64,000 bases of DNA from DATBLE01 sp963791425 (GTDB lineage: Bacteria; Actinomycetota; Thermoleophilia; Gaiellales; Gaiellaceae), in contig CAWBSE010000002.1 of assembly GCA_963791425.1 (NCBI GenBank), forward strand, positions 62,001 through 126,000. Reading direction: 5' to 3'. Positions within the stretch are counted from its first letter, which is position 1; the number at the start of each line of letters is the position of its first letter. This document shows positions 36,279 to 47,067 of this stretch, piece by piece. The notes under the pieces are model-generated. The model was given only the letters and a program-made list of their open reading frames with translations, did not search any database and was not told the origin of the DNA. The translations under genes and the position numbers were made by a program.

Positions 36279-36694
36279 ACCGGCATCCCCCGCATCGTCC
36301 CACCTAGAACATGCCAGTGCAGATGGAACACGGTCTGACCGACGCCCGCGCCGCAGTAATTGAGCAGCCGGTACTCGTCGAGACCGGCCTTCTGCGCGGT
36401 CTCGGCGATGAACTCCAGCATCGCCTTCGACTCGTCGGCCGAGAGCAGGGCGATCTCGCGGAAGTCGGCGAAATGCCGCTCGGGGATGACCAGGAGGTGG
36501 ACGTCGGCAATCGGGTTGATGTCCTCGATCGCGATGAAACCGTCGGCACGGTTCACCTCGGTCGAGGGCAGCTCCCCGCGGACGATCTTGCAGAAAATGC
36601 AGCCGGGGTCAGTGACGCCTTCGGCGTCACGACATCGCCTCGCACCAACCTCGACCGCTTCGCCGTCGGCTTTGTACTCGGCTTCGTCTCTCAC
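36275..36694 (-). CDS. HIT family nucleotide hydrolase/transferase
   Basis: The 139-residue protein has CIFCKIVRGELP, the IADVHLLVIPERHF strand and the catalytic triad HLHWHVLGG (HxHxH). HIT proteins hydrolyse nucleoside phosphoramidates or dinucleoside polyphosphates. From GTG 36694 there is an unusual 30-residue N-terminal extension containing a palindrome-encoded stretch (RDAEGVTD). No in-frame ATG, GTG or TTG lies closer to the family's normal start, so the extension appears to be translated. GTG overlaps the mtaB stop (GTGA). Confidence 0.88.
   Translation of the reverse strand: MRDEAEYKADGEAVEVGARRCRDAEGVTDPGCIFCKIVRGELPSTEVNRADGFIAIEDINPIADVHLLVIPERHFADFREIALLSADESKAMLEFIAETAQKAGLDEYRLLNYCGAGVGQTVFHLHWHVLGGTMRGMPV
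36612..36630. repeat. Palindrome GTGACGCC-TTC-GGCGTCAC inside the HIT gene
   Basis: A perfect 8-bp stem with a 3-nt loop, read in frame as part of the atypical N-terminal extension of the HIT protein. Confidence 0.65.
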
Positions 36695-37878
36695 GCGGCC
36701 AGGATCCCCTCGTCGGTGACGGCGGCGCCGCGGACGCGGACGAGGTCGCCGACCGGCGCGTCGAGCAGCCACGGCGAGTAGTCGTCGCCGTATCCCCGGC
36801 CGGGCCGGTCGACGAGGACGACGTCCTCGGTGCCGACCTTCGTCCCCCAGCGCTGCAGGCACGCCTCGTGCGAGAGCGCGCGCAGCCGGGCGCTGCGCTC
36901 CTTCTTGACGTGCTTCGGGACGGTGTCGGCGCCCGCGGTGACGGTGCCCGGCCGCGGCGAGTACGGGAACACGTGCACCTTGGTCGCGCCCGACGCCTCG
37001 ACGACGCGCAGCGTGCGCGCGAACGCGAGGTCGTCCTCGGCGGGGAAGCCGACGATCACGTCGGTCGTCAGGTTGAAACCCTCCGCCCGCGCCACCCGCT
37101 CGAGGTAGGTGGCCGCGTCGTAGCGGCGCGCCATCGCGCGCAGGACGCCGTCGTCGCCCGACTGGAGCGGGACGTGCAGGTGGCGGGACACCGTCGGCGT
37201 CTCGCGCAGCGCGGCGAGCAGCGGCTCGGTCAGGTGGTTGACCTCGATCGAGGAGAGCCGCAGCCGCGCGAGCCCCGGCGTCGCGCCCGCCTCGCGGATC
37301 AGCCGCGGGAGGTCGTAGCCGGTCTCGCGGTCGCGGAAGCAGCCGAGGTTGACCCCGGTGAGGACGACCTCGCGGTGGCCCTGCTCGACGCGGCGGCGGA
37401 TCTCGCCGAGCACCGCGTCGGCGCTGCGGCTGCGCGACGCGCCCCGCACCATCGGGATCACGCAGAAGTTGCACGAGAAGCTGCAGCCGTCCTGCACCTT
37501 CACGAACGCACGGACGCGGTCGAGCCGCGCGTCGGCCTGGACGCAGCCGATCGCGCCGACGTCACCCGCGACCGCCGCGGGCATGTCCTCGCTCCGCTTC
37601 GCGACGACGACCACGTTCTCGGGCAGTCCCGCGAATGCGTCGGGCGACAGGTTCGCGCCGCAGCCGGTCACGTAGACGCGCCCGTGCGACCGCGCGGCCC
37701 GCGAGGCGGCGTGGCGCGACTTGCGGAGCGCCTCGTGCGTGACGCAGCACGTGTTGACGACGGCGACGTCGCCGCCGGCGCCCTCCACGTGCCCGTCGGC
37801 GAGCAGCCGCTCACGCACCGCCTGGGCGTCGGCGTGCGAGACCTTGCAGCCGAGGAAATCGACCGAGAACGTCGCCAT
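36691..37878 (-). CDS. mtaB: tRNA (t6A37) methylthiotransferase MtaB
   Basis: This 395-residue radical-SAM enzyme converts t6A37 to ms2t6A37 in ANN-decoding tRNAs. The N-terminal UPF0004 domain carries Cys in FLGCKVSHAD, NTCCVTHEA and TGCGANL. The radical-SAM cluster motif is DGCSFSCNFCVIP, and SPRPGT and a TRAM-like C-terminus follow. NTCCVTHEA is the MtaB subtype signature (MiaB and RimO differ). It lies 12 bp after prmA in the same operon. Confidence 0.92.
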   Translation of the reverse strand: MATFSVDFLGCKVSHADAQAVRERLLADGHVEGAGGDVAVVNTCCVTHEALRKSRHAASRAARSHGRVYVTGCGANLSPDAFAGLPENVVVVAKRSEDMPAAVAGDVGAIGCVQADARLDRVRAFVKVQDGCSFSCNFCVIPMVRGASRSRSADAVLGEIRRRVEQGHREVVLTGVNLGCFRDRETGYDLPRLIREAGATPGLARLRLSSIEVNHLTEPLLAALRETPTVSRHLHVPLQSGDDGVLRAMARRYDAATYLERVARAEGFNLTTDVIVGFPAEDDLAFARTLRVVEASGATKVHVFPYSPRPGTVTAGADTVPKHVKKERSARLRALSHEACLQRWGTKVGTEDVVLVDRPGRGYGDDYSPWLLDAPVGDLVRVRGAAVTDEGILAA

Positions 37879-37890
37879 CTGCGCGGGACC

Positions 37891-38632
37891 TTACTGCGTC
37901 CGCACGTGCAGATCCGCGGCCCAGCCTTCGGCCTCGCGGCGGTCCTCGCGCCGGTAGCCGGGAAGGTCCGGAGCCTCTGCGACGAGGTAGCCGGAGGTGA
38001 TGATCCGCTCGCACTCGAGCCGTTCCGCGATCGGGCCGTCGACCTCGAGCGCGACGTTGACGACGGCGGTGTCGGTCGGCGGGAGCGGATCGACCGCCGC
38101 GTCGGCGAGCCGCACCGTCGACCGCGACCCCGTTCACGGCCGCGTTGCGCTCGGTCGCCTCGATCGCCTGCGGGTCGAGGTCGACCGCGTACACCGGCTC
38201 GAAGCCGAGCTTCGCGGCGGCGATCGCGAGCACGCCGGAGCCGCAGCCGGCGTCGAGCAGGCTGCCGCGCGGCGCGTCGAGCAGCAGCTCGAGGCAGAGA
38301 CGGGTCGTTCCGTGCGCGCCGGTGCCGAATGCCCGGCCCGGGTCGATCACGACCGCGAGCGCGTCCGGGTCGGGCTCCTCCCACGGCGGTCCGACCCAGA
38401 GCGGCCCGATCCGCACCGGCTTGTGGAACGCGCGCCACCGGTCCTCCCAGCCCTCTTCGACGTCCGTTGCGCGCGCTCCGCCGAACGCCGACCAGAGCCG
38501 CTCCTCGCCGCCCGCGTCCGTGTACGCAGAGAGCTCGACGCCGTCGGACGTGTCGCGCTCCTCGAAGCCCTCGGGGAAGAGCTCGAGCATGATCCCGCGC
38601 GCGCTCTCGGCCCTGGCAGACCCCACCGTCAC
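37891..38632 (-). CDS. prmA: Ribosomal protein L11 methyltransferase (one frameshift)
   Basis: PrmA trimethylates ribosomal protein L11. The N-terminal domain (ELFPEGFEERDTSDGVELSAYTD) is followed by AFGTGAHGTTRLCLELL and the SAM motif LLDAGCGSGVLAIAAAKLG, VYAVDLDPQAIEATERNAAVNG. One G is extra near 38116; downstream the frame continues as VRLADAAVDPLPPTDTAVVN with the usual NxxA-type region (VVNVAL). GTG 38632 is 18 bp after the dnaJ stop; GTG 38626 is an alternative. The gene order dnaJ-prmA-mtaB is typical. Confidence 0.9.
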
Positions 38633-38649
38633 GGAGACCCTTCTGAGGC

Positions 38650-39771
38650 TCAGCGGAACGCGCTCTTCAGCTTGTCGAAGAACCCTTCGTCGGGCTCGTA
38701 CGTGGAGTCGTCGGCGCTCTTCTCGAACTCCTGGAGAAGCTTCCGCTGCTCGTCGGTGAGCCGGTGCGGCACCGTGACGTTGACGAACAGGCGGTGGTCG
38801 CCGCGCCCCCGGCCCTGCAGGACGGGCATGCCGGCGCCGCGGATCACGCGGATCTGGCCCGGCTGCGTGCCGGGCTCGAACTCGAGCTCCAGTTCGCCGT
38901 CGATCGTCGGGACGGTGACCGTCGCGCCCAGCGCGGCCTGCGTGATCGTCAGGTCGACCTGCGAGATCAGGTCGTGCCCCTCGCGGACGAAGCGGTCGTC
39001 GGGGCGGACGTGGATGAGCACGTAGAGGTCGCCGGCGCGACCGCCGGGCTCGCCGGCGTGACCCTCGCCGCCGAGGCGGATCCGCTGGCCGTCGTGGATG
39101 CCCGCCGGGATGTCGACCGAGAGCTTCCGCTCCTCGACGATCCGGCCCTCGCCGCGGCAGGTCTCGCACCGATGCTCGACGACCCGGCCGGTTCCGCCGC
39201 AGGGGCCGCACGGCTGCGCGCGGACGAACTGGCCGAAGACGGTGTTCGAGACCTGCTGGACGCGCCCGGCGCCGGAGCAGGCCGTGCACAGGACGGGCTG
39301 GGTTCCAGGCTCGGCACCGCTGCCGTTGCACGTGCTGCACGGGACGGCGACCCGGAGCGAGACCTCGCGCTCGACGCCTTGCGCCGAGTCGACCAGGTCG
39401 ATCGCGACCTCGGCCGCGATGTCGGCGCCCCGCGCAGCGCCGCGCGGGCGGCCGCCGACGCCGAACAGGTCGTCGCCGAAGAACGCCGAGAACAGGTCGC
39501 CGAGCGAGCCGAGGTCGAAGCTGGTCGGCGTGAAGCCCTGGCCGCGGAGCCCCGCGTGGCCGAAGCGGTCGTAGAGCTCGCGCCGCTCGCCGTTCGACAG
39601 CACCTCGTAGGCTTCGACCACCTCCTTGAAGCGCTCCTCAGTCTCGGGGTCGTCGGAGACGTCGGGGTGCAGCTCGCGCGCGAGCCCGCGGAACGCCTTC
39701 TTGATCTCGGCCTCGGTCGCGGTGCGCTCGACGCCGAGCAGCTCGTAGTAGTCGCGGCCGCCGGTCGCCAT
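38650..39771 (-). CDS. dnaJ: Chaperone protein DnaJ
   Basis: This co-chaperone stimulates DnaK. The 373-residue protein has a J domain (ARELHPDVSDDPETEERFKE with HPD), a G/F-rich linker, four CxxCxGxG zinc motifs (CSTCNGSG, CTACSGAG, CGPCGGTG, CETCRGEG), and C-terminal substrate-binding domains. Its ATG overlaps the hrcA TGA by 1 nt. Pairing with hrcA suggests heat-shock control, but no dnaK or grpE is in the window. Confidence 0.95.
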   Translation of the reverse strand: MATGGRDYYELLGVERTATEAEIKKAFRGLARELHPDVSDDPETEERFKEVVEAYEVLSNGERRELYDRFGHAGLRGQGFTPTSFDLGSLGDLFSAFFGDDLFGVGGRPRGAARGADIAAEVAIDLVDSAQGVEREVSLRVAVPCSTCNGSGAEPGTQPVLCTACSGAGRVQQVSNTVFGQFVRAQPCGPCGGTGRVVEHRCETCRGEGRIVEERKLSVDIPAGIHDGQRIRLGGEGHAGEPGGRAGDLYVLIHVRPDDRFVREGHDLISQVDLTITQAALGATVTVPTIDGELELEFEPGTQPGQIRVIRGAGMPVLQGRGRGDHRLFVNVTVPHRLTDEQRKLLQEFEKSADDSTYEPDEGFFDKLKSAFR

Positions 39772-40811
39772 CAGTTGTCCCCGTAGACGGATTCGGCGAA
39801 CCGGGACAGCTCGGAGGCGGCGGAGCGGACGGTGCGGATCGCCTTGTCGTAGTCCATCCGCGACGGGCCGATCAGGCTGACGGCGCCGAGCGTCCGGTTG
39901 GCGATGCCGTAGGCGGCGCCGACGAGCGCGAGGTCGTGGAGGCCCGGGTCGGCGAGCTCGTCGCCGACGCGGACGAAGGGCCGGCGCGGGTCGAGCGCCT
40001 CGGAGAGCATGTCGAGCAGGCTACGACGCCGCTCGAGCAGGTCGATCAGCGAGCGGTAGGAGCCGAGCTCGTCGTCGCGCACCTCCTCCAGCAACCCGGC
40101 CGCACCGCCGACGTAGACGCGCTGCTCGTCGTCCTCCGCGTCGGTGAACGCGGGCGTGAGCACCTCGAGGAAGATCCGCTCGCCCGGTGAGAGGCCCGGG
40201 TCGGCGAGCCGCCGCCTGAGCTGTCCCGTCCCGAGCGAGAGACCGACGACCTGGTCGTTCAGATACTGGGCGGCCCAGTTCGCGAGGCCGGGATCGATCG
40301 GCCGGTCGAAGGCGTAGACCCGCTTGGTGACGCCCCCGCTGGAGGTGATCACCACGACCATCGCCACCTGCGGCTGCAGCAACAGCACCTCGACGTGGCG
40401 GACGGTCGCGGTCTGCAGCGGCGGCGCCGAGACGAGCGCGATCAGCCGCGTCACCTGCGAAAGCGTCTCGGTGGTCGCCTGAAGCGCCGACTCGACCTCG
40501 CTCCGCGCGACGGAAAGGTCGAGCGGGAACGTCGCCGGCCGCGTGGTCGGACGCTCGAGCAGCCGGTCGACGTAGAAGCGGTAGCCGCGGTCGGTCGGGA
40601 TCCGCCCCGCGGAGGTGTGCGGGTGCGTGAGCAGGCCGAGCCGCTCGAGCTCGGCGAGCTCGTTGCGCACGGTGGCGGACGAGACCTGCATCCCGGTCCG
40701 CTCGATCAGGTGCTTCGAGCCGACAGGCTGGCCGGTCGCGACGTACTCCTCGACCACCTGGACGAGGATGTCGCGCTGGCGCTGCGTGAGGTCGGGGCCG
40801 GGGAAAATCAT
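39771..40811 (-). CDS. hrcA: Heat-inducible transcription repressor HrcA
   Basis: HrcA represses chaperone operons at CIRCE operators. The 346-residue protein has an N-terminal winged helix (LTQRQRDILVQVVEEYVATG, MQVSSATVRNELAELERLGL, THPHTSAGRIPTDRGYRFYVD) and the C-terminal GAF-like domain ending SRMDYDKAIRTVRSAA. ATG 40811 is preferred over TTG 40826. I see no CIRCE inverted repeat (TTAGCACTC type) upstream in this window. Confidence 0.95.
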   Translation of the reverse strand: MIFPGPDLTQRQRDILVQVVEEYVATGQPVGSKHLIERTGMQVSSATVRNELAELERLGLLTHPHTSAGRIPTDRGYRFYVDRLLERPTTRPATFPLDLSVARSEVESALQATTETLSQVTRLIALVSAPPLQTATVRHVEVLLLQPQVAMVVVITSSGGVTKRVYAFDRPIDPGLANWAAQYLNDQVVGLSLGTGQLRRRLADPGLSPGERIFLEVLTPAFTDAEDDEQRVYVGGAAGLLEEVRDDELGSYRSLIDLLERRRSLLDMLSEALDPRRPFVRVGDELADPGLHDLALVGAAYGIANRTLGAVSLIGPSRMDYDKAIRTVRSAASELSRFAESVYGDN

Positions 40812-40829
40812 TGTCTGTGCAGGCAAATC

Positions 40830-41960
40830 TTACGCCAGCAGCTCCGCGGTGACGCCCCCGCCAAGGAAACGGCCGCGCTCGGTCAGCGCCAGCGTCTCGT
40901 GACCGTTCGTCCCGACGCGGGCGGCGAGGCCGAGCCGTTCGAGCCGCGCGAGTGCGTCGCCGTCGAGCGCGTCCTCCAGCCCGGCGAGCGCGAGCGGCTC
41001 GTCCAGCCGCAGGCCGAGCATCACCCGTTCGCGGCTGCGGGTGCCGTCGTCGAGCGGCTCGAGCTCGCGCGGCGGCGCCTGGCCGTCCGCCAGCGCGGCG
41101 AGATACCCGCCGAGGCGCGGCGCGTTCCGCCGGCGCATGCCCTCGATTGTCGAGACCGCACCGATCCCGAGGCCGAGGTAGTCCCGTCCGAGCCAGTAGC
41201 CGAGGTTGTGGCGCGCCCGGAGATCGCGCCCCTCGTCGACACGGCAGAAGTTCGCCGTCTCGTACCAGCGGTAGCCGGCGCTCGTCAGGGCGGCGACGAC
41301 CAGTTCGAAGTAGGACTCCATCGACGCGGCCTGGCGCTCGAGCTCGACTCCGTGCGCGTGGGTGAAGCGCGTGCCCGGCTTGGCCTCCAGCTCGTAGCAG
41401 GACACGTGCTCGGGCTCGAGCGCGAGCGCCTCAGCGAGGTCGGAGTCGAGGTCGGCGGAGGTCTGGCCCGGGATGCCGTAGACCAGATCGATTGAGATGT
41501 TGTCAAATCCGGCATCACGAAAAGTGTGCACCGCGCGGCGGACGGTTTCGGGCTGCGCGAGGCGCTCGAGCACGGAAAGAAGCCGCGGCTGGAAGCTCTG
41601 CGCGCCCAGCGACACACGGTTGACACGGTTCCGTGACAGAAGCCGGGCGAGCTCGGGCGAAACCGTCTCCGGATTCGCCTCGACCGTCACCTCGTCGGCG
41701 TCCGGCAGCCCCGCGAGCAGGCGTTCGAGCGCCGCCGGCGCCGTGAACGTCGGCGTCCCCCCACCGAGGAAGATGGTCTCGACCCGCGGCGCCAGCGCGG
41801 ACTGCTCCAACGCGAGCTCGGCGAGCAGCGCGTCCACGTACGCCTCGTGCTGGTCTTCGCGCCCGACGGCGGTGACGAAGTCGCAGTACCCGCAGCGGTG
41901 CGCGCAGAAGGGTAGGTGGATGTAGAGGTGGCCGGCCCCGCCGACGCTTTCGTCTCTCAC
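40830..41960 (-). CDS. hemW: Radical-SAM heme chaperone HemW
   Basis: The 376-residue protein has the cluster motif PFCAHRCGYCDF (CxxxCxxC), followed by FLGGGTPT, EANPE, SLGAQSF, DLVYGIPGQT and the HemW C-terminal domain. It lacks nothing of the core family; older annotations call it oxygen-independent coproporphyrinogen oxidase-like. GTG 41960 lies in a GTGA overlap with the DUF1272 gene. Its place between lepA and hrcA is conserved in many bacteria. Confidence 0.92.
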   Translation of the reverse strand: MRDESVGGAGHLYIHLPFCAHRCGYCDFVTAVGREDQHEAYVDALLAELALEQSALAPRVETIFLGGGTPTFTAPAALERLLAGLPDADEVTVEANPETVSPELARLLSRNRVNRVSLGAQSFQPRLLSVLERLAQPETVRRAVHTFRDAGFDNISIDLVYGIPGQTSADLDSDLAEALALEPEHVSCYELEAKPGTRFTHAHGVELERQAASMESYFELVVAALTSAGYRWYETANFCRVDEGRDLRARHNLGYWLGRDYLGLGIGAVSTIEGMRRRNAPRLGGYLAALADGQAPPRELEPLDDGTRSRERVMLGLRLDEPLALAGLEDALDGDALARLERLGLAARVGTNGHETLALTERGRFLGGGVTAELLA

Positions 41961-42135
41961 GCCGCGTCCCTCCGCGGCCGCGCCACCAACTCGCCGGCGC
42001 AGTTCGGGCACACGTGCTCCATCGCCTCGGCGCACTCCACGCAGAAGGTGCACTCGAACGAGCAGATCGCCGCCGGCCCGTTCGGCTCGAGCGACGTCCC
42101 GCACCGCTCGCACACGCCGCGCATCTCGAGCGCCA

Positions 42136-42136
<1 letters not shown>
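41957..42136 (-). CDS. Small zinc-finger protein (DUF1272)
   Basis: This 59-residue protein is read from GTG 42136 in a TAGTG overlap with lepA. It has three Cys clusters typical of DUF1272: GVCERCGTSL, CSFECTFCVECAE and HVCPNCAGEL, ending in basic RPRRDAA. It is probably a structural zinc protein; function unknown. It is too short to have been noticed without the overlap and Cys pattern. Confidence 0.85.
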
Positions 42137-43923
<1,787 letters not shown>

Positions 43924-43959
43924 GTGCTGACTGAGCGTAGCGGCGACCAAGGAGGAGAA

Positions 43960-44586
43960 ATGAGCGGGCAGGGTTTCGAAACGACCACGATCGCCGCCCT
44001 GGAGCGGCCTGACGGCTGGTCGCCGATCCGCCGCGCACTCGACGTGCAGGCCTTCGGCGTCAACGCGTGGACGGCGCACGAGCCCGGCGGGACGATCATC
44101 CCCGCGCACGACGAGAAGCCGTCGGACCACGAGGAGCTGTACGTCGTCGTCGCGGGCCGTGCGACCTTCACCGTCGACGGCGAGCACATCGACGCGCCCA
44201 CGGGCACGGTCGTACTCGTCCGCGACCCCGCGGCCGACCGCGGCGCGGTCGCAGCCGAGCCGGGCACGACGGTGCTGGCGGTCGGCGGCGAGCCCGGCAA
44301 GCCGTACCGCCCGCGGGCCTGGGAGACGAACGCCGACGTCTTCGCCCTCCTCGACGCGGGCAAGAACGAGGAGGCGAAGGAGATGCTCCTCGGTGCGCTC
44401 GACCGGTACGACGATCGCGGCTTGATCCTCTACAACCTCGCCTGCGCCGAGGCGCAACTCGGAGAGACCGACGCGGCGCTCGAGCACATAGCCTCGGCGC
44501 TGCAGGAGCGGCCCGACTTCGCCGAGCACGCGCACGAGGACGGCGACCTCGCGCCGATCCGCGACGACCCGCGGTTCCCCGCCTAG
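43960..44586 (+). CDS. Cupin-TPR protein
   Basis: The 208-residue protein has an N-terminal cupin barrel (about 45-110: PSDHEELYVVVAGRATFTVDG, a His/Glu metal-site pattern) and a C-terminal TPR-like part (LLDAGKNEEAKEMLLGAL, LILYNLACAEAQLGETDAAL). ATG 43960 has a strong AAGGAGG upstream. The role is unknown; cupin-TPR proteins often bind small metabolites or act in protein complexes. It is divergent from lepA. Confidence 0.85.
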   Translation: MSGQGFETTTIAALERPDGWSPIRRALDVQAFGVNAWTAHEPGGTIIPAHDEKPSDHEELYVVVAGRATFTVDGEHIDAPTGTVVLVRDPAADRGAVAAEPGTTVLAVGGEPGKPYRPRAWETNADVFALLDAGKNEEAKEMLLGALDRYDDRGLILYNLACAEAQLGETDAALEHIASALQERPDFAEHAHEDGDLAPIRDDPRFPA

Positions 44587-45089
44587 GCGGGCCGGTCGAG
44601 GCGCATCAGCCGGCAGGGCACGCCGGCCTCCTCGACGTCGCGCACGTGCAGGAAGCCGGCCTTCTCGAACGCGCGCCACGACCGCCGGTTCGCCTCCTCG
44701 ACCGTGGCGACGACCGCGTGGACGTCCGGCCGCGCGAAGACGACCTCGCGCGCGAACTCCGACAGCACGCGCGGCCCCAGCCCGCCGCCGGTCCGCTCGG
44801 CCTCGCCGATCAGCAGGTCGACGCCGGCGACCCCGGCGCCGACCTGGACGACCTCATCCCACTCCGGATAGTCGGAGACGAGGTAGGTCTGGATCATCCC
44901 GACCGGCTCGCCGCCGGCGACGATGAGGAAGTGGTCGGTCGGCTCGCGCCCCGCGATCGCTGCGCGGTACTCGGCCACCGACTCGCCGATGTCGTCACGC
45001 CACCACGGCGAGACATGGTCACGGCGAAGCCAATCCTCGACCCGCGAGAGATCGTCTTCGGCGAGGGGCCGGAACTCGATCGGTTGCAG
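44583..45089 (-). CDS. GNAT acetyltransferase, AAC(6')-like, apparent CTG start
   Basis: The C-terminal part has the family motif GVDLLIGEAERTGGGLGPRVL and the VEEANRRSWRAFEKAGF region of aminoglycoside 6'-N-acetyltransferase-like proteins. From the first conventional start (GTG 44978) the protein would lack the family's N-terminus, but the upstream codons encode a perfect one (IEFRPLAEDDLSRVEDWL, VSPWW). An in-frame TAG at 45096-45098 bounds it, and the only plausible initiator is CTG 45089. Alternatively a start codon was lost by an indel. The substrate need not be an antibiotic. Confidence 0.72.
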   Translation of the reverse strand: MQPIEFRPLAEDDLSRVEDWLRRDHVSPWWRDDIGESVAEYRAAIAGREPTDHFLIVAGGEPVGMIQTYLVSDYPEWDEVVQVGAGVAGVDLLIGEAERTGGGLGPRVLSEFAREVVFARPDVHAVVATVEEANRRSWRAFEKAGFLHVRDVEEAGVPCRLMRLDRPA

Positions 45090-45095
45090 CCGGCG

Positions 45096-45377
45096 CTACC
45101 CCTGGCCGACGACCGGGAAGAACCGTGGCTGGGGCTGCGGGCCTTCGCCCCCCGTCGCCTGGCCCATCGCCGGTCCCAGGCGGGTCTCGGCGAAGTTCCG
45201 CCAGTCGTCCTCCGTCTCCCAGACGTCGAACACGAAGAGGCCGTCGGGCTTCTCGCACGCGTAGTGCGCGATGAAGCCGGCGGGCGGGTCGTCGGCGCTC
45301 CAGTTCATGTTCGCCATGACCTGGTGGTAGACCGCGGCGGTCATGCCGGGGATCTCGACTGTCATTCCTACTGGCAT
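45096..45377 (-). CDS. Small alpha/beta-barrel (antibiotic-biosynthesis-monooxygenase-like) protein
   Basis: This 93-residue protein starts at ATG 45377 with GAGGAG 4 nt upstream. The pattern TVEIPGMTAAVYHQVM, DGLFVFDVWETEDDWRNFAE is typical of stand-alone ABM-like or dimeric ferredoxin-like barrel proteins. Function is unknown. The stop is 6 bp before the CTG of the next gene, so the two are likely co-transcribed. Confidence 0.75.
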   Translation of the reverse strand: MPVGMTVEIPGMTAAVYHQVMANMNWSADDPPAGFIAHYACEKPDGLFVFDVWETEDDWRNFAETRLGPAMGQATGGEGPQPQPRFFPVVGQG

Positions 45378-45420
45378 CGGGCTCCTCGTTCGGTGCAGAT
45401 GGCCTGCTGCGCGAAGGATC

Positions 45421-47037
45421 TCAGGTTTCGGTGCGGCTGCGGCGGAGCAGGCGCAACGCGCCCAGCTCCTCGACGTGCAGCAGCTTGCACAGGCCCAGAT
45501 AGACGGCCGCGCCGACCGCGAGCGCGACACCGAGCGAGACGGCCTGCGCGACGAACCGCTGCCCGAGCTGGTGGTCGAGCGGCCACCAGACCCCGTACGC
45601 GACGCCCGCGAGGACGACCGAGGCGAGGCTGATCCTGACCACCGAGCCGAGCGCCGCGCCGATGTCGAGCCCGCCGAGCTTCCGCCGCAACATGATCATC
45701 AGCGCGACCGAGCCGGCGATGTTGACGAGCGACGTCGAGAGGGGGATGCCCCAGATCCCGAACCGGTAGAACGCGAAGTCGAGCGCAGCGTTCAATCCCA
45801 GGTTGGCGAGCGCGATCATCGACGGGATCCACGCCGACTGGAGCGAGAAGAAGGCGCGGTTCAGCATCAGCATCACGCCGTTGAACGTGAGGCCGAGCGC
45901 GAACGCGGCCAGGCAGGCGGCGACGACGGAGGTCTGCGACGCCGTGAACTCGCCGCGCTGGTAGACGATCCGGACGATCGGCACGGCCAGCACGGCGCAG
46001 ATCACGCTTGCCGGTATCAACAGGAACGCGATCTGCCGCATCCCGCTCGTCACCATCCGGCGGAAGCCGTCCATGTCGCCGCGGGTGGACAGCCGCGCGA
46101 GCGAAGGGAACAGCACCGTCGCGACCGCGACCGAGAACATCCCCTGCGGGAAGATGTAGAGCCGGAACGCGGCGTTGATCGAGCTCGGCGCCTGGTACTT
46201 GTCCAGCAGGCGCGCCGCGAAGATCGTGTCGATGAACGCGTTGAAGTTGATCAGCCCGAGCCCGAGCGTGATCGGGACCATCAGCTTGAAGGTGCGCAGG
46301 ACGGCCGGGTCATGGATGTCGATCACGACGTGCAGCCGGTCGTCGCGACCGCGCAGCCACGGCAGCGGCAGCAGGAACTGCAGGATCGTCGCGATCAGGA
46401 TCGAGAACGCGTAGACGTAGAGCTGCGTGTCGATCGTGTCGGCCTTCGGCACGCCGATGACGAGCCCGACGATGATCGCCACGTTCCAGAGCACCGGCGA
46501 CAGCGCCGGCACCGAGAAGTGCTCGTAGCTGTTCAGGATCCCGACGACGATCCCGGTCAGGCCGAGGATCAGGACGATCGGGAACAGCACCCGCGACAGC
46601 CCGACCGCGACGCCCGAGTAGCCGAAGATGTCCATCACCCACGGCGCGATCACGATGAACAGCGCCGTCAGACCGCCGAGGAAGAGCATGATCAGCCAGA
46701 ACAGGCTCGAGGCGACCCGCCAGGCGCGTTTGCGCTCACCCTTCTCCAGCAGCTCGCTGAAGACCGGGACGAACGCGGAGGAGAGCGCGGCGTCGGCGAC
46801 GAGCGCGCGAACGGTGTTCGGGACGAGAAACGCGACCTCGAAGGCGTTGATGGGGCCGACGGTGCCGAAGTAGTAGCGGACGACCGATTCACGGACGAGG
46901 CCGACGACGCGCGACAGGCCGGTGGCACCGGCGAAGACGACCGTGGAGTACGCGAGCCGGCGCCGGTGCTGGGCTCCTTCGGTCGGCAGATCGATCTCGG
47001 GGGTCGGGCGGCCGGACTCCTCGGTCGGAGCGCTCAC
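45421..47037 (-). CDS. murJ: Lipid II flippase MurJ (MviN)
   Basis: This 538-residue polytopic membrane protein of the MOP superfamily flips lipid II for peptidoglycan synthesis. Family motifs include FAGATGLSRVVGLVRE, NAFEVAFLVPNTVRALVADAALSSAFVPVF and RLYIFPQGMFSVAVATVLFPSLARL. About 14 hydrophobic segments are visible. GTG 47037 has TATGCT ending exactly 6 nt upstream (47049-47044 on the minus strand). It is divergent from rpsT. Confidence 0.93.
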   Translation of the reverse strand: MSAPTEESGRPTPEIDLPTEGAQHRRRLAYSTVVFAGATGLSRVVGLVRESVVRYYFGTVGPINAFEVAFLVPNTVRALVADAALSSAFVPVFSELLEKGERKRAWRVASSLFWLIMLFLGGLTALFIVIAPWVMDIFGYSGVAVGLSRVLFPIVLILGLTGIVVGILNSYEHFSVPALSPVLWNVAIIVGLVIGVPKADTIDTQLYVYAFSILIATILQFLLPLPWLRGRDDRLHVVIDIHDPAVLRTFKLMVPITLGLGLINFNAFIDTIFAARLLDKYQAPSSINAAFRLYIFPQGMFSVAVATVLFPSLARLSTRGDMDGFRRMVTSGMRQIAFLLIPASVICAVLAVPIVRIVYQRGEFTASQTSVVAACLAAFALGLTFNGVMLMLNRAFFSLQSAWIPSMIALANLGLNAALDFAFYRFGIWGIPLSTSLVNIAGSVALMIMLRRKLGGLDIGAALGSVVRISLASVVLAGVAYGVWWPLDHQLGQRFVAQAVSLGVALAVGAAVYLGLCKLLHVEELGALRLLRRSRTET

Positions 47038-47067
47038 ACGGTGAGCATAGGGAGCCGACCTGTTGCT

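Noticed and set aside
38650..39786. Long plus-strand open frame opposite dnaJ
   Set aside because: It mirrors the zinc-finger and J-domain codons of dnaJ and has no start signal or family resemblance; the same applies to other long antisense frames in the window.
40812..40830. CIRCE operator upstream of hrcA
   Set aside because: No TTAGCACTC/GAGTGCTAA-type inverted repeat is present in the hemW-hrcA gap or upstream of dnaJ.
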